Assembly: GCA_029219245.1 (NCBI GenBank)
Contig: JAQXTA010000040.1
Coordinates: forward strand, 33,685 to 97,684
Length of the DNA: 64,000 nucleotides
Reading direction: 5' to 3'
Source: Lachnospiraceae bacterium
GTDB lineage: Bacteria; Bacillota; Clostridia; Lachnospirales; Lachnospiraceae
Part shown: positions 32,145 through 41,385 of the stretch, piece after piece
How the letters are laid out: the number at the start of each line of letters is the position of its first letter
Numbering within the stretch: position 1 is the stretch's first letter
Translations under genes and position numbers: made by a program
Notes under the pieces: generated by a model
What the model was told of the DNA's origin: nothing
Databases searched by the model: none
The model's input: the letters and a program-made list of their open reading frames with translations, nothing else

Positions 32145-33695
32145 TTACCCTTCTATCTGCTTTAAATGGTCCGGATTTTCCATGCTGTTGCTCCGGATAT
32201 CAATAACAGGCCCTCCGGTTCCCTCAATGTACTCTCTTGTAATGATAACTCTCCCGATATTGTCATCCTTCGGAATTTCATACATAATATCCAGCATAAA
32301 TTCTTCAATAATCGCCCGTAAAGCTCTTGCTCCCGTATCCTTTTCCATTGCCTTTTCTGCAATCGCTTCCAATGCTCCTTTATCAAATTCCAACTTCACT
32401 TCATCTAGCTCCAACAGCTTCTGATACTGCTTTAAAATAGCATTGCGTGGCTCGCTTAAGATTTTAACCATCATTTCTTTGCTCAAGCCCTCCAGCGTAA
32501 AGATAATCGGTAAACGACCAATAAATTCCGGAATCATACCGAATTTTTTAATATCCTCTACGGTTACCCGATTTAAAATATTTTTCTCTTTGTCATATTT
32601 ATCCTTTAACTCCGCATTATAACCAATGGAGGTTCTCTTGTTTAAACGTTGTTTGATAATATCCTCCAAATCCGGGAAAGCACCACCGCAGATGAAAAGG
32701 ATATTTCTGGTATTTACAGTAGCAAGCGGTACCATGGCATTCTTGGAATTAGCACCTACCGGTACCTCCACCTCAGCGCCTTCTAACAGCTTTAACATAC
32801 CCTGCTGTACCGATTCCCCACTGACATCTCTGGAGTTCGTATTTTTCTTTTTTGCAATCTTATCAATTTCATCAATAAAAATAATACCCTGCTCTGCCCG
32901 CTCCACATCATTATCCGCTGCCGCAAGAAGCTTGGAAACCACGCTTTCAATATCATCTCCAATATATCCTGCTTCGGTTAACGAGGTGGCATCCGTAATA
33001 GCAAGCGGTACGTCAAGAAGACGAGCTAATGTTTTCACCAGATAGGTTTTGCCGCAGCCTGTCGGTCCAATCATCAGCATATTGGACTTTTCGATTTCAA
33101 TTTCATCCATCGTTCCCGTAGCAACTCTTTTGTAATGATTATACACCGCTACCGACATAACCTTTTTGGCATGTTCCTGTCCGACTACATATTCATCCAG
33201 TTTTGCTTTAATTTTGTGAGGTGGCATAATATTCTTAATATCAATCACAGGAGTGTTTTCCTTTGATTTTTTCTTTTTGATTTTCTGCTTATTCGGAATA
33301 CCGCCATCTCCCTGTAAATCAGCCAGATTTACAAAACTGATATTCGGAAATCCTTTCCCAGTATTGAAATCCGCTTTATCATCATTTGGATTCCCAGGAT
33401 AATTTAGCATTCCCTGATAATCAAACTGACTTACTGTATCCATTGTCTTATGCATACAATCATTGCAGACACAGATATGATTCGGCAGTTTAAACATTTT
33501 TCCTGCCTTACTCTCCGGCCTTCTGCAGATAAAGCAGACTTCTTCATAGTCATCCTGCGTGTCTTCTTCTGTTTTATGTTCCTGCTTCATTTCCTCTTTC
33601 AGCGTAGTGACGTCTTCCAACTCTCTGAAATCCCATTCCTCATCTTTCTTTTTATCCTGATCGATTCTCTCATCATCGTTCATAATCCTATCCAT
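32145..33695 (-). CDS. clpX: ClpX-type AAA+ unfoldase with extended N-terminus
   Basis: A 516-residue ClpX homologue, ~100 longer than typical. The first ~50 residues are charged; a zinc finger follows (CFICRRPE ... CVCNDC), then a linker with a KKKKSKE tract (~140). The AAA+ core has Walker A GPTGCGKT, pore loop GYIGDD, Walker B IIFIDEIDK, sensor and ENVE-like regions, and an IGF-like loop (RTSIGYNAE) for docking to ClpP. So a ClpP partner is expected elsewhere. Standard ClpX is usually next to clpP; this copy sits with proteases of other types and may be a specialised paralogue. An alternative start four codons downstream exists. Confidence 0.9.
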   Translation of the reverse strand: MDRIMNDDERIDQDKKKDEEWDFRELEDVTTLKEEMKQEHKTEEDTQDDYEEVCFICRRPESKAGKMFKLPNHICVCNDCMHKTMDTVSQFDYQGMLNYPGNPNDDKADFNTGKGFPNISFVNLADLQGDGGIPNKQKIKKKKSKENTPVIDIKNIMPPHKIKAKLDEYVVGQEHAKKVMSVAVYNHYKRVATGTMDEIEIEKSNMLMIGPTGCGKTYLVKTLARLLDVPLAITDATSLTEAGYIGDDIESVVSKLLAAADNDVERAEQGIIFIDEIDKIAKKKNTNSRDVSGESVQQGMLKLLEGAEVEVPVGANSKNAMVPLATVNTRNILFICGGAFPDLEDIIKQRLNKRTSIGYNAELKDKYDKEKNILNRVTVEDIKKFGMIPEFIGRLPIIFTLEGLSKEMMVKILSEPRNAILKQYQKLLELDEVKLEFDKGALEAIAEKAMEKDTGARALRAIIEEFMLDIMYEIPKDDNIGRVIITREYIEGTGGPVIDIRSNSMENPDHLKQIEG

Positions 33696-33728
33696 ACCCT
33701 TCCATTCAAAAATAATCTGTTGCTATTA

Positions 33729-33757
33729 TCATAGTATAAAATCAGCCGCTCCACAAG
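33729..33757 (-). promoter_or_regulatory. Promoter of the clpX-S8-lspA-like group
   Basis: Minus strand -35 TTGTGG (33752-33757), 17-base spacer, -10 TATGAT (33729-33734). Confidence 0.45.
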
Positions 33758-33820
33758 TTAACATTTTCTAAAGTAAGAAAGGTTGGCGGCTTTCTGTATA
33801 CGAGCATTTTCCTATCACGA

Positions 33821-33866
33821 AAAAAACTCCGACACATACTCAAAATAGCATGTGTGGAGTTCTTTT
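33821..33866 (-). terminator. Terminator after htrA
   Basis: ACTCC.ACACAT (33826-33837) pairs with ATGTGT.GAGT (33850-33860), flanked by A6 and T4 tracts. Confidence 0.7.
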
Positions 33867-33898
33867 CTGTAAGGCTCGGAACAATTATGGATATATCT

Positions 33899-35386
33899 CT
33901 ATTGTTCCACTTTGTTTCCAAGTGTAATTGATATGGTCTTATTATGATAACCACCGCTTCCCAGTGTCATAATTTTCATTTCTACCGTATCTCCTTTGGC
34001 ATAATATTCCAAAAGCTTCTGCAATTCCTCCATGGAATCAATCTCTTCACCATCAAATGAAACAATAATATCACCCTTCTTCAAACCGGCCTGCGATGCT
34101 GCGGTTCCTTCATAGACCTGGGCAACATAAACACCTTCCGGCATTCCATAAGCAGAAGAAACCTCTTCGGTTACACTGATACCCGAAATACCCAGAAATC
34201 CTCTTTCTTCCTCTGCTACTTTGGTTTTGGTCTCCTTCATCATCAGATCCGCAATAATCGGTTTTGCGGCGGAAATAGGAATCGCATATCCCATGCCTTC
34301 CACGACACTGCCACCGATTTTATTAGAATTGATACCAATTACTTCCCCTTTTAGATTTAGAAGTGCACCGCCGGAGTTACCCGGATTAATAGCTGCATCT
34401 GTTTGAATAAAAGTTCCGTTGCTACCGCCGGAAAGCTCAATTTCTCTGTTCAGGGCACTGATTACACCGGTTGTTACAGACTGTCCATAGCCAAGTGAAT
34501 TACCAATTGCAATTGCCGGTTCTCCCACTGTCAGGCTGTCTGAATCACCCAGAGTAGCAATCGCAATCTCATTGAGAGTGGAATTCAGAATATTTTCCAA
34601 TGGTACTGCAATCACTGCAAGATCCATATCGGCATCCGTACCTTTTACGCTGGCCTCTGCCTCAGAGCCTTCTACAAATTGGACACTTAATTTTTCTGCA
34701 CCTTCAACAACATGATAATTGGTAACAATCAAAAGTTCTGAGTCATTCTTCCCAACAATGATACCGGAACCACTGGCCACAGCTTCACTCGTCATCGCCT
34801 GTCCGAAATAAGACATAGTCTCTGTATAAGTATTACTAATGGATACAACGGCCGGCATAACGGCTGAAACAACATCGGAAACATCCGCTACTACGGCAGA
34901 TGTTGTTTTTGTCTGCTGGATATCCGTTTTTTCTGTAGCAGCCTGTGCTGTTTCGGATGTTTCTGCATTTCCTTCCACTACATTTTCTTCCGTCGTTCCT
35001 GCTTTTTCCGCATCCTGGCTAATCGCTTCCACCTCTTTCGTCTGGGCAGTATTCTGATCAAGCATTCCGGTGGTTGCACTGACAGCATAAAAACCAAGTC
35101 CGGCGCAAATACCAAAGAATAACCCCAAAGAAACACATACCAAAGCTTTCTTTAAATAGCTGTTTCCATTTCCTTCCTTTCTTTCTTTCTTCTTCTCCTC
35201 TTTCTTCTGCTCATGATTGTTTAAATAAGTATTGCCATATTGATACTGTCCCGCATTTTGTCCATAAGACGCATTCCGGTATGCATCTGACTGATAGCCA
35301 TATGCATTCTGAGGGATTCCCCCATTGCTGCCATTCTGCGTACTGTCATTTTGATTATATGAATTAGGATAATTATTGTCGTACAT
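33899..35386 (-). CDS. htrA: HtrA/DegP-like membrane serine protease with PDZ domain
   Basis: A 495-residue envelope quality-control protease. The N-terminal cytoplasmic ~75 residues are Asn/Gln/Tyr/Gly-rich, then a Lys/Glu cluster and one TM (~80-100). A low-complexity Ala/Glu/Thr linker leads to the trypsin-like domain: VTNYHVVEG (His), DMDLAVI (Asp) and INPGNSGGALLN (Ser). One PDZ domain (~400-490, with GYAIPIS before it and GLKKGDIIVSFDGEEI inside) ends the protein. Start at ATG 35386 with AGGAG eight bases upstream. Monocistronic by its flanking terminators. Confidence 0.93.
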   Translation of the reverse strand: MYDNNYPNSYNQNDSTQNGSNGGIPQNAYGYQSDAYRNASYGQNAGQYQYGNTYLNNHEQKKEEKKKERKEGNGNSYLKKALVCVSLGLFFGICAGLGFYAVSATTGMLDQNTAQTKEVEAISQDAEKAGTTEENVVEGNAETSETAQAATEKTDIQQTKTTSAVVADVSDVVSAVMPAVVSISNTYTETMSYFGQAMTSEAVASGSGIIVGKNDSELLIVTNYHVVEGAEKLSVQFVEGSEAEASVKGTDADMDLAVIAVPLENILNSTLNEIAIATLGDSDSLTVGEPAIAIGNSLGYGQSVTTGVISALNREIELSGGSNGTFIQTDAAINPGNSGGALLNLKGEVIGINSNKIGGSVVEGMGYAIPISAAKPIIADLMMKETKTKVAEEERGFLGISGISVTEEVSSAYGMPEGVYVAQVYEGTAASQAGLKKGDIIVSFDGEEIDSMEELQKLLEYYAKGDTVEMKIMTLGSGGYHNKTISITLGNKVEQ

Positions 35387-35490
35387 ATTGAAAACTCCTT
35401 TCTTCCTTAACTGTGAACACAGTATATCCTCCAATTGTGTACAAATTGTGATAAATATTTTTCCTTTTTGTGTTTTTTATATTTTTTAGC

Positions 35491-35521
35491 AAAAAAGTGC
35501 AGAGAAAATCTCCCTGCACTT
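35491..35521 (-). terminator. Terminator after glmS
   Basis: On minus: AAGTGCAG, an AGGGA-type loop, then CTGCACTTTTTT. A clear intrinsic terminator just after glmS. Confidence 0.8.
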
Positions 35522-35551
35522 AAATCTCCATCACAATCCATACACTGCGCT

Positions 35552-37378
35552 TTATTCCACAGTAACGGATTTTGCCAGATTTCGTGGTTTATCTACATCA
35601 CAGCCTTTTCCTACCGCTACATAATAGCCAAAAAGCTGTAACGGAATAATCGCCAGTGAATTGGCAAAATACGGGTTGGTTTCCGGAATATAAACAACGT
35701 AATCAGCTGCTTTCTCAATCTCCTTATTTTCTTCACAGGTAACCGCCAGTACAAAAGCTCCCCTGGCTTTTACCTCTACCATATTGCTGATTGTTTTCGC
35801 ATATAAATCAGGCTGGGTGGAAACAGCTGCTACTAAGGTTCCCTCTTCAATCAGGGAAATGGTACCATGCTTTAATTCGCCTGCCGCATATGCCTCGGAA
35901 TGGATATAGGAAATTTCCTTCAGTTTTAAGGAACCTTCTAAAGAGATGGCATAATCAATTCCACGTCCGATAAAAAATACATCTTTTGCACCGATATAAC
36001 GGTTCGCAAATTTCTGGATTTTCAGTTTATTGTTCAGCAACAGTTCAATCTGATCCGGAAGGCAACGTAAGTCTGCAAGCAACTCTGTAAACTTCTCGTC
36101 CTCAATTTTTCCTCTGACTTTTCCAAATTTCATAGCTAACAGATACAAAGCTATCAACTGTGCACTATACGCTTTCGTTGTTGCCACTGCGATTTCCGGA
36201 CCTGCCCAGGTATACATGACATTATCTGCTTCTCTCGCAATGGAGCTTCCAACAACATTGACAATACCAAGTACCTTAAAGCCTCTTGCCTTGGATTCCC
36301 TGAGCGCCGCCAACGTATCTGCTGTTTCGCCGGACTGGCTGATAACAACAACCATCGCCCCCTCTTCCAGAATCGGATCACGATAGCGGAATTCAGATGC
36401 CAGATCCACCTCAACCGGTATTCTCGCAAGACCTTCAATCACATATTTGCCGGTTACTCCTGCATGATACGCGGAACCACAGGCAACAATATGAATTTTT
36501 CGGATTGCCTTGATATCATCATCTGTCATATTCAGTTCTTCAATCACAATATCATTGTCCTTAATTCTTGGATTCAAGGTATCAGCAACTGTTTTAGGCT
36601 GCTCGTACATTTCCTTTAACATGAAATGCTCATAGCCTGCTTTTTCGGCAGCGTTGGCATCCCATTCAATCGTAACCGGCTCCTTCTTAATTTCTTCTTC
36701 GTCTACCGTATAAAAATGCATATGGTCCGCACGAAGTCTGACAACTTCCTGATTATCCACATAATATACTTTTCTTGTATACTTTAAGATTGCCGGAACA
36801 TCGGATGCCATAAAACATCCTTCTTCATTCTGTCCTACAATCAACGGACTGTCCTTTCTGGCTGCAAAAATCTGATCTGGACAATCGGCAAACATAATAC
36901 CAAGTGCATAAGAACCTTCTACACGATGAAGCACTTTCGTTACTGCCTCAAGTGGATTTCCCTTGTAATAATAGTCCAGTAAATGAGCCAATACCTCCGT
37001 ATCGGTTTCGGATACAAACTGATAGCCCTTTTCTGTCATTTTCTTGCGCAGCTGCAAATAATTTTCAATAATACCATTGTGCACTACTGCAATCGTTTTA
37101 TCCTTATTAAAATGCGGATGGGCATTCGTATCACTGGGTACTCCATGGGTCGCCCATCTGGTATGACCGATGCCACACATACCCGGCATACTTTCTCCAC
37201 CATGTGTCTGATTCTCTAACACTTTAAGTCTGCCGACCGATTTTTGAATATTAATTTTTTCCCCATCAAAAATTGCCATTCCTGCCGAATCATAGCCTCT
37301 ATATTCCAGCTTTGCCAATCCGTCAAGAATTATAGGGGCTGCCTGTTTGGTTCCAATATATCCTACAATTCCACACAT
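35552..37378 (-). CDS. glmS: Glutamine-fructose-6-phosphate aminotransferase
   Basis: 608 residues, full length. Makes glucosamine-6-phosphate, the first step to UDP-GlcNAc for wall polymers. The class II glutaminase domain starts MCGIVGYIG with Cys 2 as nucleophile and has RWATHG and HNGIIENY. Two SIS domains follow (ACGSAYHAG, SQSGETADT, GRGIDYAISLEGSLKLKEISYIHSEAYAAGELKHG), ending PRNLAKSVTVE. It lies 61 bases after the last glycosyltransferase of the polysaccharide locus. There is no room there for a glmS ribozyme. Confidence 0.97.
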   Translation of the reverse strand: MCGIVGYIGTKQAAPIILDGLAKLEYRGYDSAGMAIFDGEKINIQKSVGRLKVLENQTHGGESMPGMCGIGHTRWATHGVPSDTNAHPHFNKDKTIAVVHNGIIENYLQLRKKMTEKGYQFVSETDTEVLAHLLDYYYKGNPLEAVTKVLHRVEGSYALGIMFADCPDQIFAARKDSPLIVGQNEEGCFMASDVPAILKYTRKVYYVDNQEVVRLRADHMHFYTVDEEEIKKEPVTIEWDANAAEKAGYEHFMLKEMYEQPKTVADTLNPRIKDNDIVIEELNMTDDDIKAIRKIHIVACGSAYHAGVTGKYVIEGLARIPVEVDLASEFRYRDPILEEGAMVVVISQSGETADTLAALRESKARGFKVLGIVNVVGSSIAREADNVMYTWAGPEIAVATTKAYSAQLIALYLLAMKFGKVRGKIEDEKFTELLADLRCLPDQIELLLNNKLKIQKFANRYIGAKDVFFIGRGIDYAISLEGSLKLKEISYIHSEAYAAGELKHGTISLIEEGTLVAAVSTQPDLYAKTISNMVEVKARGAFVLAVTCEENKEIEKAADYVVYIPETNPYFANSLAIIPLQLFGYYVAVGKGCDVDKPRNLAKSVTVE

Positions 37379-37439
37379 TCTTTTTTACCCTTAACCTTTC
37401 TCTCTTTTTTCTTTGCCGATACAATGAATTATCCTGTCT

Positions 37440-38366
37440 TCACGACCAGTATTCCTTATTCATGGAGCATTTTACTACCAGTATTTTGGGCAGCTTATTA
37501 TATTTTTTACCAAGCAGATAGCCTGCATATTTAAAGCAGCTTTGTATTATAAATCCCGGAATTAAGACATTTCTCTTTTTCTTATGTAGGTAAGATATCA
37601 TCTGTTTAACGAACTTGATACCCTCCGACTCTGACGGAACACCTTCAAAAACCTCCGGATGGTCCGCCTGCGACACCCCAAGATCAAAATTTCTTCTAAA
37701 TTGTTCCATATTGGTATAATGATGAGAATGATATACTTTCGCTTCCGGTACATAGGCAATCCCATAACCTGCTTTCACCGCTTTTGCTGCATATATCATA
37801 TCTTCATTAAAAATGGTATGCTTGATAAATCCGCCTAAGGAATCAAAAACTTCTCTTTTATAGGCAGCACAGACATTGGAACAGAAAAAAGTTTTTATTC
37901 CCAATGCACCAATATCTTTTTCCGTTTTTATCCTCGCCTGACATGGATAGTTAAAATCTCTTGTAAATTTTTCGACTTCACTATCCGAATCATAGGCAAG
38001 TTGTCTGCCGTAGGCGACCGCTACCTTTTCCTGCTGCAATCCCTTCAGAAGTTCTTCCACCATATATTCATCTGCCGGCATTGCATCATCTGTCATCATC
38101 ACAAAAATATCCGCCTCTGAATACCTGACTCCTCTGTTTCTGGTACGTCCATGGTCAAATTCTCTCTTAGAAAGATGTTTGACTGTAATATTTTTATATT
38201 GTTTCAGAAAAGAAGTTCCATAAAATAATCGGTCAAAATATTTCTGTTCCGTATTCATAATAATAATCTCATGAATCGGAATCGTCTGATTCTCCAGTCT
38301 GTCAATTAATTCCAGAAATTTCTGCTCCGGCTTATAGGTCGGGATGATAACATCAACTTTTTCCAC
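37440..38366 (-). CDS. GT2 glycosyltransferase (rhamnosyltransferase-like)
   Basis: A 308-residue inverting GT-A enzyme. It has KVDVIIPTYKPEQ at the nucleotide-binding start, KREFDHGRTRNRG and MMTDDAMP (DxD-type motif), typical of RfbF/WbbL-like rhamnosyltransferases that use dTDP-L-rhamnose. FNEDMIYAAKAVKAGY follows (ED motif). No long membrane segments. It is the most promoter-distal transferase of the wall-polysaccharide locus and lies between the LCP ligase and glmS. Exact linkage unknown; the rml genes in the locus support a rhamnose donor. Confidence 0.88.
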   Translation of the reverse strand: MEKVDVIIPTYKPEQKFLELIDRLENQTIPIHEIIIMNTEQKYFDRLFYGTSFLKQYKNITVKHLSKREFDHGRTRNRGVRYSEADIFVMMTDDAMPADEYMVEELLKGLQQEKVAVAYGRQLAYDSDSEVEKFTRDFNYPCQARIKTEKDIGALGIKTFFCSNVCAAYKREVFDSLGGFIKHTIFNEDMIYAAKAVKAGYGIAYVPEAKVYHSHHYTNMEQFRRNFDLGVSQADHPEVFEGVPSESEGIKFVKQMISYLHKKKRNVLIPGFIIQSCFKYAGYLLGKKYNKLPKILVVKCSMNKEYWS

Positions 38367-38390
38367 AGGTATCTTCCCCCAAATAGCATG

Positions 38391-38415
38391 AAAGGGCCCG
38401 CAAAAAGGCCCCTTT
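38391..38415. terminator. GC-rich hairpin after the LCP gene
   Basis: AAAGGGCCC and GGCCCCTTT around GCAAAAA, with one mismatch. It lacks a T-run on the minus strand, so its effect on the LCP transcript is uncertain. Confidence 0.35.
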
Positions 38416-38432
38416 GCTTTTTCATTGTTTTT

Positions 38433-39650
38433 CTATTTCAAATAATTTGCTGTATCCGCTTCAATTTGTGCGCTGCACTCTTTTACCATGTCAGATGGCT
38501 CGTAAGCCTCCGCTTCAAAGAGGAAATCATGCAGCCATATTACATTTTCCTCCAGATTCGTCGGAATAACGCAGGAGCCTTTGGAACCAATTGTGCCAGT
38601 TGCTCTGTGCTCTTCCGTCGGGAATCCGGCTGTTTCAGAGATAGAATACTTGCTGATATCTCCAAGCAGTTCCACGATTTCCGATAAATCCAGAGATGTA
38701 TATACTTCTTCAAACACAGAGTTTGCTGTATTGATGAGCTGTGTCGGTGAAGCTTTCTTGGCCTGGTCTGCTACTGCAGTTAACACCTCTCTCTGACGTT
38801 CCGCACGTTTAAAGTCATCTCCTGCCGTATAACGGATTCGACAATAGCCTGTAGCCTGCAAACCATCCAAAAGCTGATAGCCTGTAGAGGTAACCGGTGT
38901 ATAGGAACGCTTCAAATCTTCCGCAATACATAGCTGATAATTATTTAAATGTGATATCTCCGCTTCGTCTACATCAATATAAACGCCACCAAGTGCATCA
39001 ATGGTATCGGCCAGTCCTGCAAAACCTACTGTTACGAAATCTGTAATATTCATATCCAGATTCATATTTAACATACTGATTGCCATTTCCGGGCCACCCT
39101 TAGCATATGCTGAGTTACATTTATTATATGAATCATTGCTCAAATTCAGGTAAGTGTCTCGATATACAGACACAAGTTTACACTCTCCGGTATCCTGATT
39201 GACAGAAGCAATCATAATGGTATCGCTTCGTGTATTCTTTGTTAACGCACCGGTTGTAGAGTCCACACCAAAAAGTGCTATGTTACGATAACCCTTCATG
39301 GTTGTTTCTTCTGCTTCTTTTACTGTATCGTTAATGATAATATCTTCTTCTTTCAGTTCTACTTTGCCTGCTTTTTCTCCGGTCAGGACTCCATATAAAA
39401 CGACTACCATAATTAACAGGACAACGATTTCCAGAATAAATAGAATAATTCTTCTTCGTTTCTTCTTTTCCTGCTCCCTGCGGCTGTTCTTCTTACCGGA
39501 AGGCTTCTTTCCTGTTGTTTTTTTGCTGCCGGATGTTTTCTTGCCGGAAGACTTCTTCCCAGTGGACTTGCTGCTTGAAGACTTACTGCCGGAAGATTTC
39601 TTCACCGGTCTTCTTTCTTCTTCATATGCATCTTCGTTATATTTCGTCAT
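38433..39650 (-). CDS. LytR-CpsA-Psr (LCP) family glycopolymer ligase
   Basis: A 405-residue membrane protein that would transfer finished polysaccharide from undecaprenyl pyrophosphate to peptidoglycan. A cytoplasmic head of ~60 residues consists of Lys/Ser/Gly repeats (KKSSGKKTSG type), then TM (~68-90). The LCP domain (~120-340) has NIALFGVDS, TRSDTIMIASVN, SVYRDTYL and the arginine-rich RIRYTAGDDFKRAERQREV. The position inside the polysaccharide locus with its own promoter supports the assignment. It is the step that distinguishes this locus from a Gram-negative O-antigen cluster, where ligation is to lipid A. Confidence 0.93.
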   Translation of the reverse strand: MTKYNEDAYEEERRPVKKSSGSKSSSSKSTGKKSSGKKTSGSKKTTGKKPSGKKNSRREQEKKKRRRIILFILEIVVLLIMVVVLYGVLTGEKAGKVELKEEDIIINDTVKEAEETTMKGYRNIALFGVDSTTGALTKNTRSDTIMIASVNQDTGECKLVSVYRDTYLNLSNDSYNKCNSAYAKGGPEMAISMLNMNLDMNITDFVTVGFAGLADTIDALGGVYIDVDEAEISHLNNYQLCIAEDLKRSYTPVTSTGYQLLDGLQATGYCRIRYTAGDDFKRAERQREVLTAVADQAKKASPTQLINTANSVFEEVYTSLDLSEIVELLGDISKYSISETAGFPTEEHRATGTIGSKGSCVIPTNLEENVIWLHDFLFEAEAYEPSDMVKECSAQIEADTANYLK

Positions 39651-39747
39651 ACCATGTACTCCCTTGTTTCCTGTTCTAAATTCCCCTCATGGGATTTTTC
39701 TTATGCTCTTTCTCCTGCTTCACAAAATAACGCAGGCATTATATAAA

Positions 39748-39775
39748 ATTATACTACATCTTGTAATAATTGCAA
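39748..39775 (-). promoter_or_regulatory. Internal promoter for the LCP gene
   Basis: Minus strand -35 TTGCAA (39770-39775), 16-base spacer, -10 TATAAT (39748-39753), in the 196-base gap after the polyprenyl-phosphate transferase gene. Confidence 0.6.
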
Positions 39776-39845
39776 GATTCTTAATCCACATTTAGTAAGT
39801 CTTTATGATTTCTTAATATTTTCTTCTGTTTTAAATAGTATGACT

Positions 39846-41255
39846 TTAATAAGCATTTTTATTTATAAATCCTTTAAATATCGTCAGAAACATAATTTTT
39901 ATATCAAAAGACATGGTCCAGTTTTCAATGTAAAAAATATCGTATTCGATTCTTTTTTTAATAGAGGTATCCCCCCGGTAACCGTTAATCTGCGCCCAGC
40001 CGGTAAGTCCCGGTCTGACCTGATGTTTTACCATATATCTTGGAATTTCTTCTTTAAATTTCTCTACAAACTGGGGTCTTTCCGGTCTCGGTCCAACGAC
40101 ACTCATATCTCCTTTTAAGATATTGAATAGCTGTGGTAACTCATCCATACTTGTCCGACGGAGCAGTTTGCCGACTTTTGTCACTCGAGGATCATCTTTG
40201 ACAGTCCATCCTTTTTTCTCTGTTCCCGGCTTCTGTACCTCCATCGTACGGAACTTATACATCAGAAATGGCTTATTATGGAGACCAATCCGCTCCTGCT
40301 TGAAAATGACCGGACCCTTACTGCTGCATTTAATCGCAATCGCAGATACAATCATAATCGGAGAAGCAACCACAAGTCCAATCAGTGCAACTACAACATC
40401 CACAATTCTCTTGGCAACCCAGTTTAACGTATTGGTAAGCGGTACATACCGAATATTCACAACAGCGAGTCCCATCAGATCTTCCGTATATGGTCTGCTT
40501 GGGAAAAGGCTGTTATAATCCGGTATAAACTTTGTATGCACACCGGATTTCTCGCACAAATCCACAATATTTTCCAGTTGGTCATAATCCTTTAAGGACA
40601 ATGTAATGGCAATCTCATCCAGTTTATTTTCGGGCAGAATATAGAGAAGGTTTCCAATGGTTCCTACTACCTTAACTCCTTTGTATATGGTTCCGCTGGG
40701 GACAGAATCATCCAAAATTCCTCGTACCACATACCCCCACTGCGGGTTGGCATTGATACGGTTAATGTATTCTTCTGCTGCTCTGGAATACCCCACCAAC
40801 AGAATATATTTCAGGTTATATCCTTTTTTACGGAAAAATTGAAGAATTACCCGGATTAGTGACCGGGAAATAGTTGTCAGCGCAATATTAAGAACATAGA
40901 ACAGTGCAATCATGCTTCGTGAGAAGTTAATCTGCTCCACTACATACAGACATACTATCAAAAGAAGCAGTCCCACCGTATTGGCCTGAATAATATTAAA
41001 AATGGCATATTTATGGACTGTTGCCCGCTTTGGTGTATATAAATTGAAATAATAATAAAGCAGAACATATCCGGGCACAATAACATACAATGCCTGAAAA
41101 TAGGTCTGTCTGGATAACACACCTATAGAAGGATCAATATTAGAAAACGGGCTTTCAAATTTTAAATACCAAGCCAGCATATAGGACAGAGCAACCACAA
41201 TCCCATCTACTACAAGATGTATGCGGTTAAAGTACTTCTGATTATCTTTTATCAT
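39846..41255 (-). CDS. Polyprenyl-phosphate sugar phosphotransferase (WbaP/CpsE type)
   Basis: A 469-residue membrane enzyme that starts polymer synthesis by moving a sugar-1-phosphate to undecaprenyl phosphate. Four or five N-terminal TMs and a CoA-binding-like middle (KYILLVGYSRAAEEYINRI) precede the Bac_transf catalytic domain: KRIVDVVVALIGLVVASP, FKQERIGLHNKPFLMYKFRTM and SMDELPQLFNILKGDMSVVGPRPE. Start at ATG 41255 with GAGG five bases upstream; a TTG start gives six extra residues. The donor (UDP-Glc, UDP-Gal or other) cannot be read. It has its own promoter. Confidence 0.93.
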   Translation of the reverse strand: MIKDNQKYFNRIHLVVDGIVVALSYMLAWYLKFESPFSNIDPSIGVLSRQTYFQALYVIVPGYVLLYYYFNLYTPKRATVHKYAIFNIIQANTVGLLLLIVCLYVVEQINFSRSMIALFYVLNIALTTISRSLIRVILQFFRKKGYNLKYILLVGYSRAAEEYINRINANPQWGYVVRGILDDSVPSGTIYKGVKVVGTIGNLLYILPENKLDEIAITLSLKDYDQLENIVDLCEKSGVHTKFIPDYNSLFPSRPYTEDLMGLAVVNIRYVPLTNTLNWVAKRIVDVVVALIGLVVASPIMIVSAIAIKCSSKGPVIFKQERIGLHNKPFLMYKFRTMEVQKPGTEKKGWTVKDDPRVTKVGKLLRRTSMDELPQLFNILKGDMSVVGPRPERPQFVEKFKEEIPRYMVKHQVRPGLTGWAQINGYRGDTSIKKRIEYDIFYIENWTMSFDIKIMFLTIFKGFINKNAY

Positions 41256-41327
41256 TGTTGCCTCACACTCCAACTGCTAAATCGATATTGATTCCGCTGT
41301 CTTTCAATCTTTTTTCTTAATAGCTTA

Positions 41328-41357
41328 ATAGTACAATATCGTTCAAATACTTGTCAA
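41328..41357 (-). promoter_or_regulatory. Promoter of the polyprenyl-phosphate transferase gene
   Basis: Minus strand -35 TTGACA (41352-41357), 18-base spacer, -10 TACTAT (41328-41333). Confidence 0.55.
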
Positions 41358-41385
41358 CTAAGCCGCCATTGTCCTGAAAAGGAAC

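Noticed and set aside
37379..37440. Possible glmS ribozyme upstream of glmS
   Set aside because: Only 61 bases separate glmS from the preceding gene, too short for the ribozyme, and no ribozyme core is seen.
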